Shown here piece by piece: positions 10,160 to 23,179 of a stretch of 64,000 nucleotides of DNA. The translations under genes and the position numbers were made by a program. The DNA is taken from NCBI RefSeq assembly GCF_000348985.1, contig NC_035923.1, positions 1 to 64,000 on the forward strand, given 5' to 3'. The first letter of the stretch is position 1. Every line of letters starts with the position of its first letter. Source of the DNA: Huiozyma naganishii CBS 8797 (taxonomy: Eukaryota; Ascomycota; Saccharomycetes; Saccharomycetales; Saccharomycetaceae). A model generated the notes under the pieces. The model did not search any database and was not told the origin of the DNA. It saw only the letters and a program-made list of their open reading frames with translations.

Positions 10160-10591
10160 ATGAGTGACGGATTGATGGATGATGTCTGGGGGTCCGAGGA
10201 CTCCGATGCTGAGCTGAAACTGGCCGCGCAGGACACGAACAAACTGAGAGAGCAGCACTCGAAGAGAGGTTACCTTGATGGCATCGTTGGGTCGAAAGAG
10301 GTCAACTTGCAGCAAGGATTTGACGAAGGGTTCCCTCTCGGTGCAGAACTCGGGCTGCAGGTCGGGCTTATCATCGGAAAGTTGCAAGGATTGGTGCTCT
10401 TGCACGGAGCGCAGGACGCACACTTGTCGAACAACTTCAAAGAAGCCCAGCGGGAACTGAAAATCAACTCTGTCTTGTCGAAAGAAGTGTTCGACGCAGA
10501 ATACAATATTGCATCGGACAGCCATCCCCTCGTTGATAAATGGGCAACCATTACGGCGAAATACTCGCAAACGTACAGCATCAAGCAGTAG
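10160..10591 (+). CDS. YAE1: Yae1, Rli1 iron-sulfur adaptor subunit
   Basis: With Lto1, Yae1 recruits the cytosolic iron-sulfur targeting machinery to the ATPase Rli1/ABCE1, needed for ribosome biogenesis and recycling. The protein is 143 residues (S. cerevisiae 141). The family's deca-GX3 region is clear: glycines at 37, 41, 53, 57, 61, 65, 69, 73 and 77 keep the four-residue period. The N-terminus has DDVWGSEDSD, typical of Yae1. ATG at 10160 follows a PAC element. The gene is convergent with TOR1, with 71 bp between the stops, as in S. cerevisiae. Confidence 0.94.
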   Translation: MSDGLMDDVWGSEDSDAELKLAAQDTNKLREQHSKRGYLDGIVGSKEVNLQQGFDEGFPLGAELGLQVGLIIGKLQGLVLLHGAQDAHLSNNFKEAQRELKINSVLSKEVFDAEYNIASDSHPLVDKWATITAKYSQTYSIKQ

Positions 10592-10662
10592 ATAACAAGA
10601 ACACGAGCTCGAAGAAGAACGCTAACTTATATGTAACACGCTACAAAATTTTATATAGATCT

Positions 10663-13600
10663 TCACCAGAAGGGACACCATCCAACGTAATGTTGGCACA
10701 GGTTTTCTATCGACATCGCCTGTTGCAACAGCTTGTCTACCTGGTCGGCAACCTCTAACCCTTTGAACCTGGAAATATCGTTACCGGTTAGCTTATCAGT
10801 GATTCTCCTGAGCACCAGCAAAGCTCTTGCGTTTCTGATTTCGGCCTGCTGCTCGCTCTCTAGTTTACCAGCCTCCGCTACCGTAATCGCACCCTTCCGC
10901 AGCAATTCGCTTGGATTAATCAGGGGCAACTGGATCCCGGTCTCCTCGATTATCTTTTCAGTCGGTAAGTCAAACCCCCAGTGGATCAAGGGATCAAAGG
11001 CAAACGCCTCTAGGATTGCTATCAGCGACTCCTTGTTGTCACGCAGCACACGCATCACATTCTCGCAAACGATACGGAAACTACCCTCGATTCCACTCAC
11101 CTCCATCGCCTTGATCAGCATCCGGGTCAATCTGAAGGGCACCTTCTCGGGGAACTTCTCCCGTAGAATCGCCGCCTCAAAACAGTCCCCAAAATCAATA
11201 TGGATGACCTTTCCGGTGATTCTGTCAAGCATCAAATTGCTCGGATGACGATCCCCAAGACCCAAAATGTATCCGACCATCGACATGACAGCCAACGATC
11301 TTGTGAAAACAGTTCTCCTGTCCAACCATGCTTCAGACGATTTGCTCTTCAGCCACAGAACCTGAGCCAAATCTTGTCCTTTTGTGTTATCCATCGCATA
11401 CTGGAACACCTCAATCTTTTCTAGCAACGTCAAACTATCGTAGTCAGGAGCCATTTGTAACATAACCCAGTGTTCAATATTCAGGGGCACCTTGTTCGCA
11501 TCCCTGTGGTCTCTGATCAAAACGTGGAATGTGTCACTGTAGGGAACCCATCCCAGTATACCTGATTTCGGAGACAGTGGAATCGCAGGATACTTCTGAA
11601 TGTCCAAATGTCTCTTGAAACATTCTGCATCGTGGCCCAGTAAGGTATTTACTAGTCCAAACAACTGCATCACCAGACTGTCTTGCCGTAAATCTTCGTG
11701 ACCCTTTAGTACGTATTGGTAGTCCTTCCCGTCGTTCCCCCTCACAGAAAATTTCCTTGGTCTCTGCTTCGAGGAGATAACTGTAAATATAGGGTCGAAA
11801 TACGATATGCTGATAATAGGCTTTCCGATGACGTATGTCCCTGGGACGGCCATCTCTAGATCCTTAGCTAGCAACAACTTCGGAGAAACATGTTGTAGGT
11901 CTAACGTCTGTAACTGGGGCAATTGCCTGCTGATCCGACGAAACACGTTATAGTAAATATCCCAAGCCTGGTTCAAGTTACTAGTATCCTTGGACCTCTT
12001 GTAGTTCAGGACCCATTCGTAAGCATCATTCAAATCCCTTGAAAACATGTTTTGAAAGGACAGTTCCCGGATTGTTTCTGGCTCGCGCTTCAGCAGTTCG
12101 TGCAGTGGTTCCAAAGTCGCAAACATTTTCTCAGTATTGTGCTCACCGAAAAACTGGCGGCTCGCATCCTCTAGCCCTTCATACCACAGTTCATACCACA
12201 ATACAGCAACACGGATCAATTCGTCGCTGACAAGTTCAGCCTGTATTACAAGCTTTGTACTGTGTAACTTCATCTTTTCAATGATCGACAAAGCCGCCTT
12301 TTGTCTAGAAACGGACTCCGACTTAATTGCAACAATCAGTGGATTCACCATCACTTGAGGGTGGGCTTTGCCCAAATCTGATAGCAACGATAACAAAGAC
12401 CTGCTCACCGTTTCGTTTGGTTGATGGATACGAGAGATTAGTTGAGGAAGAACTTCGAGCCAATTGTCGATCTTGATAAGTCGAAATCCAGCTTGCATTG
12501 CGTCTGCCGCTTCGTCCTGGCCCCCGAAGGTAAACCAAAGGGTCAGTAACCTCAAAGTGTCTTGTAAAGAGCTGGTCGATGATAAGGAGATGGAATGGAA
12601 AAAACCTTTAATGGCCGGAACAACATGTCGCTGGATTAGCTCTGTTGAAAACATTGTGCTGTCTTTATTCAAATTGTCTGTTCCTATTAAACCAGTTCCG
12701 TTAAGCTCCATATTTTTCTGTAACAGTTCGTTGCTTTCATTTTCTGGTTTTTTGACCGCCGTTAATGATGAAATAACATCAAAATTGGCTAGCGCCCAAT
12801 TGTGCCAAGCTTTGTACCATTTGCTGTCAAAGTGTGTTGCAAGTAGGTAAGAGCCCAGAATAGCATCCGGATTTTCAGCTCTCCATTCCGGTTGCAGAGC
12901 TACCCTCCATTCACCTTGCTTTAGAAAACAGCGTGCTAGCAATTTGGTATACTCTTCAACGTTTGCGACGAGCAAAGATGAGCTTTGGGTGAGATTTTGG
13001 GCAATCATGTTACTAGGATCCAAGCCTAAATCATGGGCCATTTTAGAGGTGAACCCAATTAGGTAACGCAAAGCTTCTTGTTGTGAACCATTTGCCCATA
13101 AATATTTCAATTGTGCATACACCACCGGTGGAGGAGCTTTTGCTGGCATTACTGGCAAACCGTCTGAGGTGTCATCAAGCAAACTGTTTAGGGCTTTTTC
13201 TGCTAAATTCAATTTCCCAGATTTGCGGCATAGGTTGGCAAATTTGATCCATATCTGCATATCTTGCTTCGGTTTAACTACAAGGGATCTCACTTTAAGA
13301 ACTCTCTGCCATATATCAACATTTTTTTGACAACCTAAAAGCCTCTTGTTCCAAGTTTCCCTCAAAACAGTTCTCTTCTCCGAATTCGGTGGCAGTTTCT
13401 TGTATGATATTATTTCTTCGAGTTCCGTTATAAGCTGTGTTCTGACAACCACGTTGTACGCACGATTGTAACTTTCGTTAATTAGTGCCGAAATTTCTGT
13501 AACAAGTAAATCCCTCGCATTGAAAATATGCTTCTCTGCATCATCAAAGTTATTCTCGTGGAGATTCAAAACAGCACTGAAAAACTCTCTGTCCGGTGAT

Positions 13601-16600
13601 AAAGGTTTCATGGCAAAAATGTACTTCTTGATGTTATTCCAGTCGCCAAGACTCCACGCAGCCCCAGCAGCTAATGGGGCAATTGATTTCTGCATGGTAG
13701 AATCGGCCATATCCCATTTGTCTAACGCCACTTTCGAAAGGTTGTCCCAGTCGCTCAGAGCGTGGAGCGACCTCATGTGGCCTATAACGACTTCCGTTGA
13801 GGTTTCGCCTGCCTCGGCACGTTTGGTGTACGCCTGTAAGGCGTCATCCCAACGTTGAAGCTTCTCGTACCAGGTTTCTTGTAATTGCAAATTATGGTGT
13901 TTTTGTGCAAATTTCAGGATACCAACAGCGGCATCGTTCTGATATATTTGGTTGTTAATACTGATCAACGATTCCACAATTGCATTATCAATAGGTTCTT
14001 GCACGAACTTTACCTCTTTGAAATGTAGAGCCTTAGCATAAGCATGGCACATCTCTGCATATTGCCCCAGTTTTTGTGATGGTATAGGCAATGGTTTATC
14101 ATCATGTTCCATAAACTCTACAAGGTTTAATAGAGTTTGGTGGATCTCAGGCGGGTTTTGGGGCGACGATAGCGCCAAGCATAGCGATTGGATTAGGTCC
14201 TCTTGATACTGCGTGAACAGCTCATTCCATATACTTGCAAAGGCGGCATTGATCAATTCCTTTGCTAATGGAGGGTATACACCTGCCAAGCCGGCGCAAG
14301 CCCTTAATGAATGCGATGGAGACTCCTTTAGAAGCTGGATGGAGAGTCTTCTCAGCCATTCCTGCCAATCCTCTTTAGTTCTCTGTTGAGTGCAATCCCA
14401 GGTGCTTTTCAACAGAGACTGATTAATTTGTAGTTTCTTCGGCTCTTGTTCAACCTCATTGTTCTCTTGAGAACTCTTTTCAAAATCTTGATCAAGAACT
14501 ACAGCAGGTGGAAGCGGTTCCTTATTCAAAGTCTTGTGAACCAGCTCGTCGTAGACTGAGTGTTTAATGTTGTTCTTTATCAAGGCCTTGTTGACAACAG
14601 GAATAAAAACAGTAAACTCTTCGTTGAGCTGAAGTAAGAGCAAAATTAATGTATTCATGGTTAAGCGAATTGTCTCCGGGTCACGGGTGTCTAACGAACG
14701 AACAGAGGTATGAACAATCCTTGATGACATGTCTGAAAGGCTGATGCTGCGTGTTAACTTACCCAGCGTTATAATAGCAGTGCGTTTCAAAGAGGTAGTT
14801 GAAAATTCTGCCAATTTGATTATCGTTGGAACAATCAGGTATGTATATTCCTCTAGATTGTCATCAAAAGTCAACAAGCAATGTAAAATGGCGATGGATG
14901 CAGTTTTGTCTGGAGTTTTATCGCCTTCCAGAATGTTTAAAAACTGGGTTAGTGTCGTAGGGATGTACTTTCTAAACTCCATCTTCAGGGCGCTGCATAA
15001 CGTTTCAATAACGGTTATTATAGTCAGCTGTAATTTCGGCGTTTCTAGGTACTTTTGTATGACGGTCAGTATTTCATCTGCGTGTGGCCGTATATGTTGC
15101 TTAACGATCGATATCAAAACGCCCATCTGCTGAAAATAAAAATCAAGGAGAGAATAGGAGCAGGAATTCATCACCTCTATCATTGCGGGTATGATTTGTC
15201 CTAAAAATGTAACACAGCGCAGTTTTAACGTCTGGAAAATCTGAACAATTGCCTGAATCACTGCAGTATGGTGTGATATCAAGGAATTGTCTTTCAATAT
15301 CTTCAAAAGGATCGTTATTACGACCGTGGGGTAGTATTCGTCGTTAGAAGGCGATACGTTTTGCATCAACAGCGCAATATCTATTGAGGGCGTGTTTTGT
15401 TCCAACGCCATGCTATTCTTTGATGTTTCTTCAACTTCCCTGTGTTTGTAGGGGTCTAATGCCCCCAGTGTTCCAATGAGCCTAACAGTTTCCCTTTTGA
15501 CGTTTTGGGTGGCTTCTGATTTCAGGATATTAATCAGAACAGTTAGGATTTCTGGAAAGTCAAGAAACGGATCAATGACATATCCTGAAGATGACGAAAG
15601 CTGTCCAAAAGCTTTTAATGCGGCATTCCGCTTATAGGAGTTCGACTGATCTCTCAAGGCATTGATTATCAGGGGCATCAGCTCTTTCAAATAACCGAGC
15701 ATATCTTTAGCACCAACTATTGACAGTTCACCGACGGCCTTCAACGCCGTAGCGGAAACAGACGATGAAATATCTTGCATTTTCAGTATCAGGATAGTTA
15801 GGATTGGGTCAATATATGGTTTGGTAATTTCCTTAGTAGAGCTGATTAATGTGTAAAGCATTGTTAGGCATTCTTCATTTTTCCGTGGTATCTTCACATA
15901 TTTCAGTTCGGTGAGTAGTTGTAGCAGAGCTTTTCTCAGGGACGGTACAACATAAGCCGGATTGACAGAAGTAAGTCTACCAATTACTCTCAACACTTCC
16001 ACCCTGATCGCAAATACCTCATCATTTAGAAGTGCAAACAACAGCCGTATGTTTTCCGGCTGAACTAGTTGTACATCAAAACAAGGGTTCATATGTCTTA
16101 CAATCTGAAGCCTAATTTCTGGAACCATATCTGTAATGGCCACAGTCAAAAGTTTTGAGAGAACCTCTGATACAGCGTTTAATGAGTTGGCAGATGTTTG
16201 TCGACATATATCGTCTCTTACAAACAGGTCACAGGATGTTACCGCTGCCAGCTCGCGAACACGGGGGTCATTGTGTTCTATGTATGATATTATTGTGCCT
16301 CTCACAAATTCAGTCATTGGATACTTGTAGTTTATTGTTTGTAGCATGCAAAGGGCCTGGATAACGATCTTGGTATCATTTGCATCGTCATTAATTTTTC
16401 CTTTCTGGCGCAGGTCATTCTCGTTCCTCCATATACGGGCAGTTTTTGCGGAGAATAGTTTCAAGCCTGAGGGAGACCCCGGCAGGCAAAATTTATTCCC
16501 TGATAATGTGCATGATATGAGATCCAGTAGTCTACTACTGATTATGGGCTCCAATTCGGGAATTTTTTCATTAATCGTCTCGAGAGATCTTTGCATATAA

Positions 16601-18048
16601 TCAGACAATGGGCAATTCAACATACTATCCAATAGGCTATCATCAATTTGGCGAGCCATCATACTTCCAGAGGCGATGGCAAGATTGGCAATGCAATAGA
16701 AAGTTTCCCTTTCAAAGTTCATGCGGTTTTTATATTTCATATTCAATGCAGCTCTAATAGCATCTAGAATGGCAACGATATACGGGTCAATCGCGATACC
16801 GACTACGGCAGCTATATCCCCTATGCATTTGAAGATTAGAGGTAAATCCTTTTTATTCAACGCGCTTATCGCCGGGTTCTGTAATTTTTTCAACAAGCTA
16901 AGCATTGTCTGATCCAAATAGTTGGCAGAGAACTGGGACACGTCGTTCAGTGCGAGCATGGGCAGTATATTGTACGTTTCCTCTCTGATTAAGTCTGTTT
17001 TAATGTCTCTGAAATTCCAAGAAGCCTGGAATATTGCGTCGTAATATTGGGCTAAGCACTGGTCCCCGATTCTTAGGGCAACTTTGTATATCAATAATGA
17101 AGAATGTATCGATTCCGTAGTGTGCAATGTGAGCTCGTGAGAACACGAGTCAAGAAGCCTTTCGATCCATTGGGTCAATAAGACTCTGTCTCTCCTCTTA
17201 ACAATCAGAAGGCAATTCTCCACGGTTTTCGCAGCGTCAGCTCTTAGCACGGCTCTACTATCCCGCAACGCTCGCCATATATTATCCAGTATGGTGGTCA
17301 CATATGGGGCAACTGTGTACGGCGAGTTTGCAGCCAAAGCTCCGATCAGCAATATGGCCGCATGCTTCTTGTTTTCCTGTTTTGAGTTGAATATGGTATT
17401 TTCCGGCGACGTGGTTAGCCACTCTGTGCAGTTCTTGATCTCCATTTCAACGAAATCTGACATCAGAGGATTCCCCGGGAGTGCCAATTTCCACATTGTA
17501 TCCGCTGCGAGTCTCATCACCTCTATATCGCTTGAAGGGATCAACGCCCGCAGCGCATTTGTCAACTTCATTGCGTTTCGTGGGAGCTCTTCGATATCTG
17601 AGTAAAACCTGATCAGAGCGTTCACGGCAAGTATCCCGCCTATCCGCTCGTTTGAGGAGCTCCCCTTGATCATGGAAACGACCCTATTGTTGATGAAGGA
17701 CTCAACCTGCTGAAAGTCCTCCGCGGACGACTCCCGGGCGAGCAAAACAATGGAGGTTTCCAGGTATTTAACCGCCACAAGTCTCTCCTCCGTGTGTGGA
17801 CTCTTTAACTTCGCCATTATCGAATCCAGCATGGACAATGTCGCGTTCGGGTCTGTACCCAGCAGATCCGGCTGCGCGGTGAGCCCCAGAAACGTCTGTT
17901 GCGAGTCACGAGCCCCGTGTTCCCTCACAGAGGCTGCCAGTGCACCGGACTGCGACACAATTCCACTCTGTACCAAGTTGAGGGGTACCACCCTCGACAT
18001 GCTCCCCACGGCATCCTCTCCATTCAATAATTGTCCACTGTACTCCAT
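10663..18048 (-). CDS. TOR1: TOR phosphatidylinositol-kinase-related protein kinase
   Basis: Central growth kinase of TORC1 and/or TORC2. I start it at ATG 18048 ([10 protein letters not shown], 2461 residues). The frame stays open upstream to 18213, but Tor proteins are about 2470 residues. HEAT repeats fill about residues 60-1250 and the FAT domain about 1300-1900. The FRB domain (about 1940-2040) keeps the rapamycin-contact serine ([12 protein letters not shown]), and the [14 protein letters not shown] stretch keeps the conserved Trp and aromatic residues, so rapamycin sensitivity is expected. The kinase core has [21 protein letters not shown] (near 2265) and HIDFGDCFE, and the FATC domain ends HYVGWCPFW. 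Position between YAE1 and ARP3 matches TOR1. Whether a second TOR exists elsewhere cannot be seen, so TOR1 versus TOR2 function is open. Confidence 0.95.
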   Translation of the reverse strand: MEYSGQLLNGEDAVGSMSRVVPLNLVQSGIVSQSGALAASVREHGARDSQQTFLGLTAQPDLLGTDPNATLSMLDSIMAKLKSPHTEERLVAVKYLETSIVLLARESSAEDFQQVESFINNRVVSMIKGSSSNERIGGILAVNALIRFYSDIEELPRNAMKLTNALRALIPSSDIEVMRLAADTMWKLALPGNPLMSDFVEMEIKNCTEWLTTSPENTIFNSKQENKKHAAILLIGALAANSPYTVAPYVTTILDNIWRALRDSRAVLRADAAKTVENCLLIVKRRDRVLLTQWIERLLDSCSHELTLHTTESIHSSLLIYKVALRIGDQCLAQYYDAIFQASWNFRDIKTDLIREETYNILPMLALNDVSQFSANYLDQTMLSLLKKLQNPAISALNKKDLPLIFKCIGDIAAVVGIAIDPYIVAILDAIRAALNMKYKNRMNFERETFYCIANLAIASGSMMARQIDDSLLDSMLNCPLSDYMQRSLETINEKIPELEPIISSRLLDLISCTLSGNKFCLPGSPSGLKLFSAKTARIWRNENDLRQKGKINDDANDTKIVIQALCMLQTINYKYPMTEFVRGTIISYIEHNDPRVRELAAVTSCDLFVRDDICRQTSANSLNAVSEVLSKLLTVAITDMVPEIRLQIVRHMNPCFDVQLVQPENIRLLFALLNDEVFAIRVEVLRVIGRLTSVNPAYVVPSLRKALLQLLTELKYVKIPRKNEECLTMLYTLISSTKEITKPYIDPILTILILKMQDISSSVSATALKAVGELSIVGAKDMLGYLKELMPLIINALRDQSNSYKRNAALKAFGQLSSSSGYVIDPFLDFPEILTVLINILKSEATQNVKRETVRLIGTLGALDPYKHREVEETSKNSMALEQNTPSIDIALLMQNVSPSNDEYYPTVVITILLKILKDNSLISHHTAVIQAIVQIFQTLKLRCVTFLGQIIPAMIEVMNSCSYSLLDFYFQQMGVLISIVKQHIRPHADEILTVIQKYLETPKLQLTIITVIETLCSALKMEFRKYIPTTLTQFLNILEGDKTPDKTASIAILHCLLTFDDNLEEYTYLIVPTIIKLAEFSTTSLKRTAIITLGKLTRSISLSDMSSRIVHTSVRSLDTRDPETIRLTMNTLILLLLQLNEEFTVFIPVVNKALIKNNIKHSVYDELVHKTLNKEPLPPAVVLDQDFEKSSQENNEVEQEPKKLQINQSLLKSTWDCTQQRTKEDWQEWLRRLSIQLLKESPSHSLRACAGLAGVYPPLAKELINAAFASIWNELFTQYQEDLIQSLCLALSSPQNPPEIHQTLLNLVEFMEHDDKPLPIPSQKLGQYAEMCHAYAKALHFKEVKFVQEPIDNAIVESLISINNQIYQNDAAVGILKFAQKHHNLQLQETWYEKLQRWDDALQAYTKRAEAGETSTEVVIGHMRSLHALSDWDNLSKVALDKWDMADSTMQKSIAPLAAGAAWSLGDWNNIKKYIFAMKPLSPDREFFSAVLNLHENNFDDAEKHIFNARDLLVTEISALINESYNRAYNVVVRTQLITELEEIISYKKLPPNSEKRTVLRETWNKRLLGCQKNVDIWQRVLKVRSLVVKPKQDMQIWIKFANLCRKSGKLNLAEKALNSLLDDTSDGLPVMPAKAPPPVVYAQLKYLWANGSQQEALRYLIGFTSKMAHDLGLDPSNMIAQNLTQSSSLLVANVEEYTKLLARCFLKQGEWRVALQPEWRAENPDAILGSYLLATHFDSKWYKAWHNWALANFDVISSLTAVKKPENESNELLQKNMELNGTGLIGTDNLNKDSTMFSTELIQRHVVPAIKGFFHSISLSSTSSLQDTLRLLTLWFTFGGQDEAADAMQAGFRLIKIDNWLEVLPQLISRIHQPNETVSRSLLSLLSDLGKAHPQVMVNPLIVAIKSESVSRQKAALSIIEKMKLHSTKLVIQAELVSDELIRVAVLWYELWYEGLEDASRQFFGEHNTEKMFATLEPLHELLKREPETIRELSFQNMFSRDLNDAYEWVLNYKRSKDTSNLNQAWDIYYNVFRRISRQLPQLQTLDLQHVSPKLLLAKDLEMAVPGTYVIGKPIISISYFDPIFTVISSKQRPRKFSVRGNDGKDYQYVLKGHEDLRQDSLVMQLFGLVNTLLGHDAECFKRHLDIQKYPAIPLSPKSGILGWVPYSDTFHVLIRDHRDANKVPLNIEHWVMLQMAPDYDSLTLLEKIEVFQYAMDNTKGQDLAQVLWLKSKSSEAWLDRRTVFTRSLAVMSMVGYILGLGDRHPSNLMLDRITGKVIHIDFGDCFEAAILREKFPEKVPFRLTRMLIKAMEVSGIEGSFRIVCENVMRVLRDNKESLIAILEAFAFDPLIHWGFDLPTEKIIEETGIQLPLINPSELLRKGAITVAEAGKLESEQQAEIRNARALLVLRRITDKLTGNDISRFKGLEVADQVDKLLQQAMSIENLCQHYVGWCPFW

Positions 18049-18477
18049 ATCTCGACAGTTTCCTGTCCCTCTTTCTCCAATTCTTGATTGCCACAACCAA
18101 AAACCGCACACAAGGCAGTGGATACAGCAATTTGCTTCCAAGTACCGCGCACCACGTTGATAAAGAAGCGGTCGAATGCTGGTTACCCAGTGATATTTCA
18201 CTATCGCGGTCATCCTCTTGTTCCTCTTTTTCCTGAAATTTTTTGAACAACGAAATAATTCGATATTTCACTGGAACAGACCCCTTTCAACAGAGAGAGA
18301 GGGCGAAAATTAAGTTGCTGCGCAGTATAACACACAGCATAGGTCTCCCCAGCCACTCAATCTGCTTGGTTTGTGTAAGTTCTGGAAGATTGCACTCAAT
18401 TGGGACGAGGGGAAAGCTGAGAGAAATTAGCGTGGTATCAAGAGACATTTTATTCTTAAAGGAAACTCGTGGAAGCT
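18049..18477. other. Divergent TOR1-ARP3 promoter region
   Basis: 429 bp shared by two divergent genes. No other gene seen and no site I would defend. Confidence 0.6.
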
Positions 18478-19839
18478 ATGTCTTACTTAAATAACCCAGC
18501 CGTTGTGATGGACAACGGTACCGGGCTGACCAAGTTGGGTTTTGCAGGCAATGACTCGCCCTCTTGGATTTTCCCAACGGCGATTGCGACGTCGCAAGGT
18601 ACAGCTACTGGCTCGAACAAGAACAAGGCGCAGGCTACTGGCGGGTCCAACGCCGGTGGTAGCAACCCGTACTTCGGGAACTCGACGTCGGCGACCTCTT
18701 TCAACAACCTTAGCTCGCAGATGCTTATGTCCAACAACTTGGCAGGGAAAAGAGGTACCGAGGATCTCGATTTCTATATCGGTAATGAAGCTCTGATCGC
18801 CTCACAAGGTGCCTCCTACTCGCTAAGTTACCCAATCAGACACGGGCAGGTTGAAAACTGGGACCACATGGAGAGATTCTGGGAAAACTCTATCTTCAAG
18901 TACTTGAGAACGGAGCCGGAGGACCACTTCTTCCTGCTGACCGAGCCACCACTGAACCCACCGGAAAACAGAGAGCAGATTGCTGAGATTTTCTTCGAGT
19001 CCTTCAACTGTGCAGGTCTTTACATCGCTGTCCAAGCTGTGCTTGCCCTTGCCGCCTCCTGGACGTCGTCCAAAGTCGTCGACCGGTCTCTAACAGGTAC
19101 CGTCATCGACTCCGGTGACGGTGTCACGCACGTGATTCCTGTTGCTGAAGGGTACGTCATTGGTTCTGCGATCAAGAACATCCCAATCGCAGGGAGAGAT
19201 ATCACGCAGTTCATTCAGACTTTACTGAGAGAACGTGGTGAAGCTGACACGTCGCTGAGAACAGCGGAGCGTATTAAGCAGGAGTACTGTTACGTGTGTC
19301 CCGATATCGTTAAGGAGTTCAACAAGTTTGACAGGGACCCTGAGAAGTTCGCACAGTACGTTGTCGAGAATCAGGAGAAGACGCAAAAAAAAGTGGTCGA
19401 CGTCGGTTACGAAAGATTCCTGGCTCCAGAAATCTTCTTCAACCCAGAGATTGCCTCCTCCGACTTCTTGACACCATTACCTACTATAGTAGATCAAACA
19501 ATCCAAGCATGCCCCATTGATGTCAGAAAAGGTCTTTACAACAACATCGTGCTATCTGGTGGCTCCACCATGTTTAAAGACTTTGGGCGCCGTTTGCAAA
19601 GAGATCTGAAGTCAATTGTCAATAACAGAATTGCTCAGAATGAACTGTTGAGCGGGACGAAATCCACTGGTGTTGATGTGTCAGTGATATCTCATAGAAA
19701 GCAAAGAAACGCCGTTTGGTTTGGTGGCTCCCTTCTGGCACAGACAGCCGAATTCAAAAGCTACTGTCATACGAAGAAAGATTATGAGGAATACGGTCCT
19801 GAAATAGTGAGAAACTTCAGTTTATTCAACATGGTGTAA
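18478..19839 (+). CDS. ARP3: Arp3, actin-related protein of the Arp2/3 complex
   Basis: Subunit of the Arp2/3 complex that nucleates branched actin at endocytic patches. ATG at 18478 ([14 protein letters not shown]) gives 453 residues, against 449 in S. cerevisiae, with near-identity along most of the length. The actin fold nucleotide loops are visible: [13 protein letters not shown] near 12-24, [15 protein letters not shown] near 206-220 and [13 protein letters not shown] near 360-372. A variable, Asn/Thr/Ser-rich insert at about 40-85 replaces a similar insert in S. cerevisiae. The C-terminus [11 protein letters not shown] is conserved. It is divergent from TOR1 and convergent with CCT5. 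Confidence 0.98.
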   Translation: MSYLNNPAVVMDNGTGLTKLGFAGNDSPSWIFPTAIATSQGTATGSNKNKAQATGGSNAGGSNPYFGNSTSATSFNNLSSQMLMSNNLAGKRGTEDLDFYIGNEALIASQGASYSLSYPIRHGQVENWDHMERFWENSIFKYLRTEPEDHFFLLTEPPLNPPENREQIAEIFFESFNCAGLYIAVQAVLALAASWTSSKVVDRSLTGTVIDSGDGVTHVIPVAEGYVIGSAIKNIPIAGRDITQFIQTLLRERGEADTSLRTAERIKQEYCYVCPDIVKEFNKFDRDPEKFAQYVVENQEKTQKKVVDVGYERFLAPEIFFNPEIASSDFLTPLPTIVDQTIQACPIDVRKGLYNNIVLSGGSTMFKDFGRRLQRDLKSIVNNRIAQNELLSGTKSTGVDVSVISHRKQRNAVWFGGSLLAQTAEFKSYCHTKKDYEEYGPEIVRNFSLFNMV

Positions 19840-20674
19840 CTCAGTATCTATATATATAAATGCACTCGATTAAAAGAAGCTCTTTTGGACAACCTTTAGA
19901 GGTATCTGTGGGATTTGGCCGTACCCTGAACTTTTCTATAATTTAACAAAAGAGCCGAAAGCTGTTTGCGCTCAGGTTTGGTATGGGTAAAAGAAGATTA
20001 AGCATGAATTCATCCCGGCATCTGCTTTATCTCCTTTACTGGTTGCCTCTTTGTGCGACAGATACTGCTTGTCGAAAGCTTTTGTTTTGTTGAAAGCGAG
20101 ACGCAGCTGGTTTGCCATTTAATGCAAACTTCCCTTAGCACTCTCCGTCTATTAGTAAAGGGAAAAAGTTTGTCAAAAACTCTACGTAACTTTAGTCCGA
20201 TGAGTTTAGTTGATAAAAAAACTGGCAAGAGCGGTTTAACATCAAGAGTTGAGAAAGAATATCCCAGATAATTTGTAAAGTTGAAAGATCTGTGCTGAGG
20301 AATATAGTAATCGCTTCCTTTCCATTACTGTATTGAAAATCAAAATATCTTTAGAAGTAAGGTTTAAGCAGTAACTAGATGTGTCACATATTACAACTCT
20401 ACGGTATGAGATGTCTTTACGTTTGTTAACATTGGCATATGCTGTAGTCCTTCAATATTTCCAGAAGTCATAAAAAATTCCACTGTTCCCATAATCAATA
20501 AACTAAAAAATTCAGTCACGTGAAGTAATACCCTTAAGTTCCACAGCACATTGACGCAACCAAAATGATCTATTATATGGTAGTTTACATCTTGAAATAT
20601 GCGTCGAGAAAGCACATCTTGACTGTGATCATCAGACGGTATATATATATATATTTGTTTTCCGGTGATCCTTT
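19840..20674. other. Convergent ARP3-CCT5 intergenic region
   Basis: 835 bp between two convergent stops, unusually long for such a gap in yeast. Small open frames at 20010-20271 on both strands look like chance. A CACGTG lies at 20517-20522 and an (AT)7 run at 20641-20654. No RNA gene recognised. Confidence 0.5.
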
Positions 20675-22345
20675 CTAATATTCGTCCTTCCCGCTTATGA
20701 TGACGTTATCGATCTTTAAGATCATTCTGCACAACTGCGTTGCCAAGAGGATCTGTTGTTTCTTGCCAATGTATGGATCCACTACGAACAGTTCTTTCAT
20801 GTCAATAGTACCTTTACCGAGACAGTCGACCCCAGCGGTGGATATCTTTTCGTTGATCTGCTTACTCTTCAAGTTGGTCAAAGTTTCGATTGGATCAAGA
20901 CCAGAATTCTCTGCCAAAGTCATGGGAATAGTATCTAGCGCGGCTGCGAAGGCATTGAACGCATACTGGCCAAGCCCGGATTGTTTGTCCGCTTCTTCGG
21001 ACAAAGCCAAGGACATTGTTATCTCTGCGGCACCACCCCCATACACTACACGGGAGTCCCTAACCAGGTTACGGACGACACATAGGGAATCGTGCAGGGC
21101 ACGCTGTGCCTCGTCGACTATCATCTTGTTGGACCCACGGATGAAGCATGTTACCGTTTTGGAGCCCGTATCTTGTTCTATAACGAGCATTCTGTCCTTC
21201 GTGGTACCGAATTCCATTTCGTATATCTTACTACAGGATCCCAGTTTGTCGGCTGACAGGTCTCCGAATCTGGGGACGATACGGCCGTTAGTCGAGATGG
21301 CAATCTGTTCTAGTTCTTGGCCACCGACCCATCTGACCGCTGGCAGTTCGTTTTGCAGCAACAGGTGGTTTGCCTCGTCGTCGAACCCCCATTGACATAT
21401 GACCACATCTGCACCGGATTTTTTGACGTCGTCTATCATTTCTTTGAATTTGTCCTGTTCGTACGATTGTAGTCTGTTGTACTCCTCCACTGTGGAGATA
21501 TCCAATTTATGTTTAGTCTTTGGTTTAGGAGGCTCGAAGGGGCAAGTCAGAATGGCCAATTTGACATCTTTGGCTCCCTCCTTTGGCAGCACCATTTTAG
21601 GCATCTGTGGGTGCGAGAAATCCTTATCGAGGATAACCCCGTTGATCAACGTGGAGTCAAGCAGGGACCCACCTACACGACCTTGTAACTTGATAAGGTC
21701 GAAATCGACATCTTTCCTGTCTTTATCCATAACTGCGGTGACTGCGTCAACAGCCATCTGTGCAAACTTATCGTGGTTTTTCGAGACGATCTTGGACCCA
21801 AGGGACGTTCTCGCCGCTTTGAACAAGTGCTGCGTGAAAAGCGTTTCGTCGTTCCCGACATCATCTGTGGTCGATTCCAAATGGGCGACACACAGTTTCG
21901 CTGCCTCGTCGAACCCGTTGGCAATCTTGATCGGGTGGATCCCCTTGTCAATGAGTTCCAATGCTTGGTCCAGCAGGGCACTCGCCAACACAACAACCCC
22001 AGTGGTACCATCACCAATCTCATCGTCCTGTGCCCTAGACAATTGCACTAGCAATTTAGCGATCTCGTTGTTCAATTCCATCTGCGACAGGATGGTCGCC
22101 CCGTCATTCGTGATGGTGATTTCCCCATCTGGAGAGATCAAAATCTTGTCGAGCCCTCTAGGCCCCAGCGACGTCTTGATAATGGATGCAACAGACCTGG
22201 CAGCCAGTACATGCGATTTCTTCGCCTCAATGCCGTGTTCCCTCTTCTTGTTCCCCTGGTCCCTCACGATGACGAAGGGTCTCCCCATCTCGTCCTGTGC
22301 CATGATGGCATTGGACATATCCGGCATTTGCATAGATTGAGCCAT
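20675..22345 (-). CDS. CCT5: Cct5, epsilon subunit of the TRiC/CCT chaperonin
   Basis: One of eight subunits of the cytosolic chaperonin that folds actin and tubulin. ATG at 22345 ([14 protein letters not shown]) gives 556 residues, against 562 in S. cerevisiae. Chaperonin signatures are all present: [46 protein letters not shown] (ATP binding and the catalytic Asp loop), and near the end [16 protein letters not shown] and the SGLDPIETL loop. The C-terminus [13 protein letters not shown] is typical. It is followed upstream by RPA12 in the same orientation, as in S. cerevisiae. Confidence 0.98.
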   Translation of the reverse strand: MAQSMQMPDMSNAIMAQDEMGRPFVIVRDQGNKKREHGIEAKKSHVLAARSVASIIKTSLGPRGLDKILISPDGEITITNDGATILSQMELNNEIAKLLVQLSRAQDDEIGDGTTGVVVLASALLDQALELIDKGIHPIKIANGFDEAAKLCVAHLESTTDDVGNDETLFTQHLFKAARTSLGSKIVSKNHDKFAQMAVDAVTAVMDKDRKDVDFDLIKLQGRVGGSLLDSTLINGVILDKDFSHPQMPKMVLPKEGAKDVKLAILTCPFEPPKPKTKHKLDISTVEEYNRLQSYEQDKFKEMIDDVKKSGADVVICQWGFDDEANHLLLQNELPAVRWVGGQELEQIAISTNGRIVPRFGDLSADKLGSCSKIYEMEFGTTKDRMLVIEQDTGSKTVTCFIRGSNKMIVDEAQRALHDSLCVVRNLVRDSRVVYGGGAAEITMSLALSEEADKQSGLGQYAFNAFAAALDTIPMTLAENSGLDPIETLTNLKSKQINEKISTAGVDCLGKGTIDMKELFVVDPYIGKKQQILLATQLCRMILKIDNVIISGKDEY

Positions 22346-22556
22346 TGCTGTGTGGTTCTCGTCTCCTCCCCGTGAACAAATCACACTCGCCGTCCCAACC
22401 CACCTCTATAACCGATCAATCTCTCTTGCGATGAACCGTCAAATTTTTCTCTGTGTGTGGCTAATATTACATCACTCTATACGACGCTATACAATCTTTA
22501 TATGTAACTGTGCACGGCGCGATGACCTTGGCTGCGAGTCCCAGGAGTCGGGGGGA

Positions 22557-22934
22557 TCAGTTATTGGTTCTGAACTTGTACCCGCACGACGTACACGTGT
22601 AGAACACGGTCGCACCTTCGTCTGCAGACCGCAATTGCAGCGTGTGGTACTGCATCTCGTCGTTCCCACACTGCGGACACTTCTCCTTGATCGTGGCCCC
22701 CTCGCCCAGCTCATCCTTCTTCAATTGTGTCTTCACCACGGACTTCTTCGACCGCAGCGCGGAGGGGAACGCATCCTCAGCGGTCGTCGTGACCACTTTC
22801 AGATTCGAGAAATCTGCCTTTGGGTACCTCGCCTGGCACTGCGCGCACTCGATGCTGTCCCCGTGCCCCGTGCTCGGGTTGTCCAGCAGGTTACCGCAGT
22901 CAAAACAGAATATAAGAGAACCAACAACAGACAT
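22557..22934 (-). CDS. RPA12: Rpa12 (A12.2), RNA polymerase I subunit
   Basis: Small zinc-ribbon subunit of RNA polymerase I, needed for RNA cleavage and termination. It has 125 residues, exactly the S. cerevisiae length. The N-terminal zinc ribbon uses C10, C13, C30 and C33, and the C-terminal TFIIS-like ribbon uses C86, C89, C114 and C117. The catalytic hairpin RSADEGATVF (102-111) keeps the acidic pair D105-E106 that supports cleavage. The promoter holds an RRPE element and two CACGTG sites. It is tandem with CCT5. Confidence 0.97.
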   Translation of the reverse strand: MSVVGSLIFCFDCGNLLDNPSTGHGDSIECAQCQARYPKADFSNLKVVTTTAEDAFPSALRSKKSVVKTQLKKDELGEGATIKEKCPQCGNDEMQYHTLQLRSADEGATVFYTCTSCGYKFRTNN

Positions 22935-23044
22935 TGTACGCTAGACTGCTGGGCTGTCAGGACTCCAGGCCTCCCGCCATCCATCTCTTCATCTCCCCAG
23001 GCCCATCTTCCCATCTCAATTTCACTGCGCTGCGAATTTTCCAA

Positions 23045-23054
23045 AAAATTTTCA
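23045..23054 (-). promoter_or_regulatory. RRPE element before RPA12
   Basis: The minus strand reads TGAAAATTTT, a perfect ribosomal-RNA-processing element, about 115 bp before the RPA12 ATG. A PAC-like GAGATGAAGAGATGG lies closer to the gene (near 22984-22998). Both suit a polymerase I subunit gene. Confidence 0.6.
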
Positions 23055-23133
23055 GTGCAAGGAAAAAAAGAAAAGAAACAAAATTCTGGGTGTACCCAAA
23101 AGGGAAACAGCAAGTTTGAAATGACGTATTTCT

Positions 23134-23150
23134 CACGTGAGAGGCACGTG
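23134..23150. promoter_or_regulatory. Pair of CACGTG E-boxes, 11 bp apart, before RPA12
   Basis: CACGTG occurs at 23134-23139 and 23145-23150, in the contexts TCACGTGA and GCACGTGA. These fit Cbf1 or other bHLH factors. The pair is about 200 bp upstream of RPA12 and just downstream of the neighbouring small gene. Confidence 0.55.
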
Positions 23151-23179
23151 ACAGTGGCTTGCCAGCCTTGCCAGGTGCC

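Noticed and set aside
18049..18213. N-terminal extension of the TOR frame by 55 residues
   Set aside because: The extension is unlike Tor proteins and would exceed their usual length. ATG 18048 gives the expected size.
20641..20654. (AT)7 microsatellite downstream of CCT5
   Set aside because: Common in yeast intergenic DNA and of no evident function.
21399..22340. 313-codon plus-strand frame opposite CCT5
   Set aside because: Antisense shadow of a strongly conserved chaperonin gene.
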